Source of the DNA: Candidatus Zhuqueibacterota bacterium 4484_188
Lineage (GTDB): Bacteria; Calditrichota; Calditrichia; RBG-13-44-9
Direction of reading: 5' to 3'
DNA length: 26,061 bases
Assembly: GCA_002049825.1 (NCBI GenBank)
Contig: MVCZ01000001.1
Coordinates: 1 to 26,061, forward strand
Numbering within the stretch: position 1 is the first letter of the stretch; every line of letters starts with the position of its first letter. A program made the translations under genes and the position numbers. Shown one piece after another: positions 24,160 to 26,061 of the stretch. Under the pieces are notes generated by a model. It saw nothing but the letters and a program-made list of their open reading frames with translations, was not told the origin of the DNA and did not search any database.

Positions 24160-25455
24160 TTACTGTTTGTGTAGCAGCCATCGCCTCTTTTCTAAAATCC
24201 GATCGACATCTGTATCTAATCGCCGGAGCGCTTCATCAACCGTCAGCACTCCCCGGGCAGCCATTTCGGCATATTGCTGGATTTTTGAAAAGGCGATCTG
24301 CTCCCATTCGGCAATCTTTGGTGTTGCCACCACATGGTGGAACTGTTCGTAAAAGGCTTTCATGTAAGGGTCATTTTGCAACAGGGTGTCCTGCCAGGCA
24401 GAACGGACCGCCGGTAAATCACTGGATAATCGGAAAAATTTGATTTGCACGGTGGGATCGGACAAATATTCGAAAAATTTCCACACCGCTTTTTTGTGGC
24501 GGGATTTCTGTGACATAACCAGGCTGGAACCACCGGCAAGCGATACGCCCGGATAGTGTTCATCCGGTGCCGGTAACGGCGCGGTCATCCATTCGTCCGC
24601 AAGCGTGTCTTTCATCCAGCGCTTAAATTCTTTCACATTCCATGGTCCGGAGATGTACATGGCAAAATAGCCGTCGGCAAATGCCTGGTAAACGTTGGAT
24701 ACCTGGCTAATGCCGATGGGTGCCAGCTTTTCCCGATGAAACCGGATGAGAAAACGAAATGCCTTTTTGAATTCCGGAGAATTGAAATTTCCGTAGCAAT
24801 TATCTTCTTTCAGTAATTGGGCGCCGGCTTGCAGACTAAAGATGACAAAGGTTGCCCATTCATTTGTCGGGAGGTAGATGGCATATTCATCTCTATCCCC
24901 TTGGAGAATTCGTATCTGCTTGGACAAACGGTATAACTCATCCCAGGTCTTCGGGGGAACCTGAAAATTTGCCTTTTTCAAAATATCTGTTCGGTAAAAC
25001 AAAACTCTGGTATCGATATACCAGGGAATGCCGTAAAGCGATTGGTTGATAATATTGGTGTTCCAAATGCCCGAAAAATAATTATTCGGGTGTATTGTCC
25101 GGCTCTGGGCAATTCGGCCGTCCAGTTTTTCAATCGCATTAAGTGCAACAAACTGCGGTATCCAGGTGTTTCCCAACTGAAAAGCATCCGGCAAATTTTC
25201 GCTGGCATAGGCCGTGATCAGTTTTTCTTGCGCTGCCGTCCACGGTATCATTTGAACTTTGACCCGAATGCCCGGATTTTGCTGTTCAAACTCAGGTAAA
25301 AGCGTTTGTACTACCTCGCCCTCCGAGCCCATTCCCCAAAAAGTAATTTCCGTAGACCGTTGAGTAGACGATTTACAGGTGAGGAAAAGAACGGCGGAAA
25401 TCAGGAAAAAAATCCAGGTAAATTTAATTCTCAGGTGCATGTAATAACAGATCAT
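24160..25455 (-). CDS. Sugar ABC transporter substrate-binding lipoprotein (family 1)
   Basis: The protein has 431 residues from the ATG at 25455; an in-frame ATG at 25440 gives an equally good signal peptide, and neither has a clear ribosome-binding site. The signal region KFTWIFFLISAVLFLTC ends in Cys27, a probable lipid anchor though the lipobox lacks the usual Leu at -3. Family 1 marks are ITFWGMGSEGEVVQTLLPEF (37-56), GIRVKVQMIPW, LPDAFQLGNTWIPQFV, and later ISGPWNVKEFKRW, LAGGSSLVMSQKS and AVWKFFEYLSDP. Such proteins capture oligosaccharides in the periplasm and hand them to the MalF/MalG permeases encoded next. The gene is first in its operon, behind a promoter and LacI-type operator. 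Confidence 0.94.
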   Translation of the reverse strand: MICYYMHLRIKFTWIFFLISAVLFLTCKSSTQRSTEITFWGMGSEGEVVQTLLPEFEQQNPGIRVKVQMIPWTAAQEKLITAYASENLPDAFQLGNTWIPQFVALNAIEKLDGRIAQSRTIHPNNYFSGIWNTNIINQSLYGIPWYIDTRVLFYRTDILKKANFQVPPKTWDELYRLSKQIRILQGDRDEYAIYLPTNEWATFVIFSLQAGAQLLKEDNCYGNFNSPEFKKAFRFLIRFHREKLAPIGISQVSNVYQAFADGYFAMYISGPWNVKEFKRWMKDTLADEWMTAPLPAPDEHYPGVSLAGGSSLVMSQKSRHKKAVWKFFEYLSDPTVQIKFFRLSSDLPAVRSAWQDTLLQNDPYMKAFYEQFHHVVATPKIAEWEQIAFSKIQQYAEMAARGVLTVDEALRRLDTDVDRILEKRRWLLHKQ

Positions 25456-25484
25456 AATCTTATCTTATAAGAAAAGAAACACTA

Positions 25485-25500
25485 ATGTAAACGCTTACAT
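25485..25500 (-). promoter_or_regulatory. LacI-family operator in front of the ABC importer
   Basis: The plus strand reads ATGTAAACGCTTACAT, a palindrome with a single mismatched pair around a central CG, matching the general LacI/GalR/CcpA operator plan. It begins about six bases downstream of the -10 box at 25511-25506, so bound repressor would block initiation. It shares 13 of 14 core bases with the site before lacI. Confidence 0.82.
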
Positions 25501-25505
25501 TTTTC

Positions 25506-25534
25506 AATTTAGTAGACAAAATATTTTTAGTCAA
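25506..25534 (-). promoter_or_regulatory. Sigma70-like promoter of the ABC importer operon
   Basis: On the minus strand TTGACT (25534-25529) is followed after exactly 17 bases by TAAATT (25511-25506). Initiation would lie at about 25499, within the operator. The same arrangement is seen before lacI, which supports both calls. Confidence 0.65.
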
Positions 25535-25582
25535 GTAAATTTCCAAGAAAATTGTTAAACTTCACTGACGGGTGGATGTTAA

Positions 25583-25680
25583 ATTGTCATTTCGAGGAGC
25601 CTGCGACGAGAAAACTTTTATTTTTTATAGTTTAAAGATTTTCTACGAATCGTAGATCTCACTTCGTTCGAAATGACAAT
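25583..25680. repeat. 98-base MITE/REP-like inverted-repeat element
   Basis: The ends are perfect 13-base inverted repeats: ATTGTCATTTCGA (25583-25595) and TCGAAATGACAAT (25668-25680). The interior is AT-rich and contains a TCTACGAATCGTAGA hairpin (25642-25656). Elements with TGTCATTTCGA ends are scattered through many FCB-group genomes; they encode nothing and may form long hairpins in RNA. Confidence 0.65.
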
Positions 25681-25786
25681 GAATTTCGTCTTTTCCATCC
25701 ATCAGTATGGTTTAACAGAAAATTGGATAACTTCACAGGCAGGCGGTCGTAATTCATTCCGGTCATACCTGAGTTCATACATTTTT

Positions 25787-25960
25787 ATGTATAACCTCAC
25801 TGACGGATTGAACTTCCATAGAATGTCATTCCCGTCCCGGCTTTCCGGGATTATCGGGAATCTAATTATGCAATATAGTGGATTCCCTGCCTGCAGCAGG
25901 CAGGCCGCTAAATACGTGCGGGAATGACAGTATTGCCCACCCGTCAGTGAGTTTATACAT
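25787..25960. repeat. 20-base inverted repeat enclosing a second palindromic element
   Basis: ATGTATAACCTCACTGACGG (25787-25806) and the reverse complement of 25941-25960 differ at one base. Overlapping these arms is an 18-base direct repeat, GAGTT(C/T)ATACATTTTTAT, at 25771-25788 and 25949-25966. Together they frame the element at 25824-25929, as expected if that element is an insertion flanked by duplicated host sequence or part of a larger mobile unit. Confidence 0.55.
25824..25929. repeat. 106-base MITE/REP-like element with TGTCATTCCCG ends
   Basis: The perfect 11-base ends are TGTCATTCCCG (25824-25834) and CGGGAATGACA (25919-25929). Inside are a CCCGG...CCGGG hairpin and a long perfect hairpin, CCTGCCTGC-A-GCAGGCAGG (25886-25904). 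This GTCATTCCCG type of repeat is widespread in bacterial genomes and is distinct from the TGTCATTTCGA type at 25583. Confidence 0.65.
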
Positions 25961-26061
25961 TTTTATCACGATTCTACTTTGTTTCAATTCACTTATTAGT
26001 TAAATTTGATGGGTTTTGGTGGGGGAGGAGAAAAAACCGGATACCGTGAGCGAAGAAACAA

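Larger units (their letters stand above)
25456..26061. other. 606-base non-coding region upstream of the importer operon
   Basis: No gene or RNA is convincingly encoded. The part next to the importer holds the promoter and operator. The rest is a mosaic of inverted and direct repeats: a perfect 13-base inverted repeat (25563-25575 and 25937-25949) encloses two small palindromic elements (25583-25680 and 25824-25929). The last 60 bases contain short open stretches on both strands that may belong to a neighbouring gene, but too little is visible to call one. Confidence 0.65.

Noticed and set aside
25996..26061. Possible last 21 codons of a minus-strand gene (ending PPPPKPIKFN) or a plus-strand start at 26009 or 26047
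   Set aside because: Only about 20 codons are visible, no family is recognisable, and both strands are open, so neither can be supported.
1..26061. CRISPR array, tRNA, rRNA, toxin-antitoxin or defence genes
   Set aside because: No regularly spaced repeats, cloverleaf-type sequences or such protein families were seen by eye; the repeats near 25.6-26.0 kb are palindromic elements and not an array.

Overview
The window is about 26 kb with roughly half G+C. Every convincing gene lies on the minus strand, so transcription runs from right to left. The gene content points to a Gram-negative bacterium of the wider FCB group, probably outside Bacteroidota proper, such as a Calditrichota or KSB1-like lineage. 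It has TonB-dependent receptors with carboxypeptidase-regulatory-like N-termini, PorV/PorQ-family barrels and secreted proteins ending in NYPNPFNPTT-type sorting domains. It also has a LacI regulator, a CUT1 sugar ABC importer and canonical TTGACA-N17-TATATT-type promoters. The phylum is inferred; no rRNA or other marker is present.

Layout in order of transcription: (1) 26061-25456 is non-coding, with nested inverted repeats (MITE- or REP-like) followed by a sigma70-like promoter and a LacI-type operator. (2) 25455-22448 encodes an ABC sugar importer: binding lipoprotein and two permeases, with no ATPase in the window. (3) 22305-22197 holds a second sigma70-like promoter with a matching operator and a weaker second site, followed by the lacI-family gene (22182-21145). 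(4) Module A, 21107-12364: tandem CBM9-like secreted protein, TonB-dependent receptor, a 1046-residue secreted protein of unknown function, and a PorV-like barrel. (5) Module B, 12082-2830: the same four families in the same order, behind its own candidate promoter. (6) 2807-458: a GH94 disaccharide/oligosaccharide phosphorylase broken by two one-base shifts at homopolymers. (7) 461-1: the start of an exported PF10091 (glycoamylase-like, GH144-related) protein, cut by the window edge and coupled to GH94 by an ATGA overlap.

Read together this is a glycan-utilisation locus built unlike a classical Sus/PUL. There is no SusD-like lipoprotein. Each TonB receptor is instead followed by a large secreted companion with a FlgD/T9SS-like C-terminus and a PorV-like barrel, and preceded by a protein with two CBM9-like carbohydrate-binding domains. 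A likely flow is: surface binding by the CBM9-like proteins and companions, outer-membrane entry through the receptor/barrel set, trimming by the PF10091 enzyme, inner-membrane import by the ABC system, and cytoplasmic phosphorolysis by GH94, with induction through the LacI repressor. GH94 and PF10091 modules also occur together in cyclic beta-1,2-glucan synthases, so a beta-glucan, possibly beta-1,2-linked, is a reasonable but unproven substrate.
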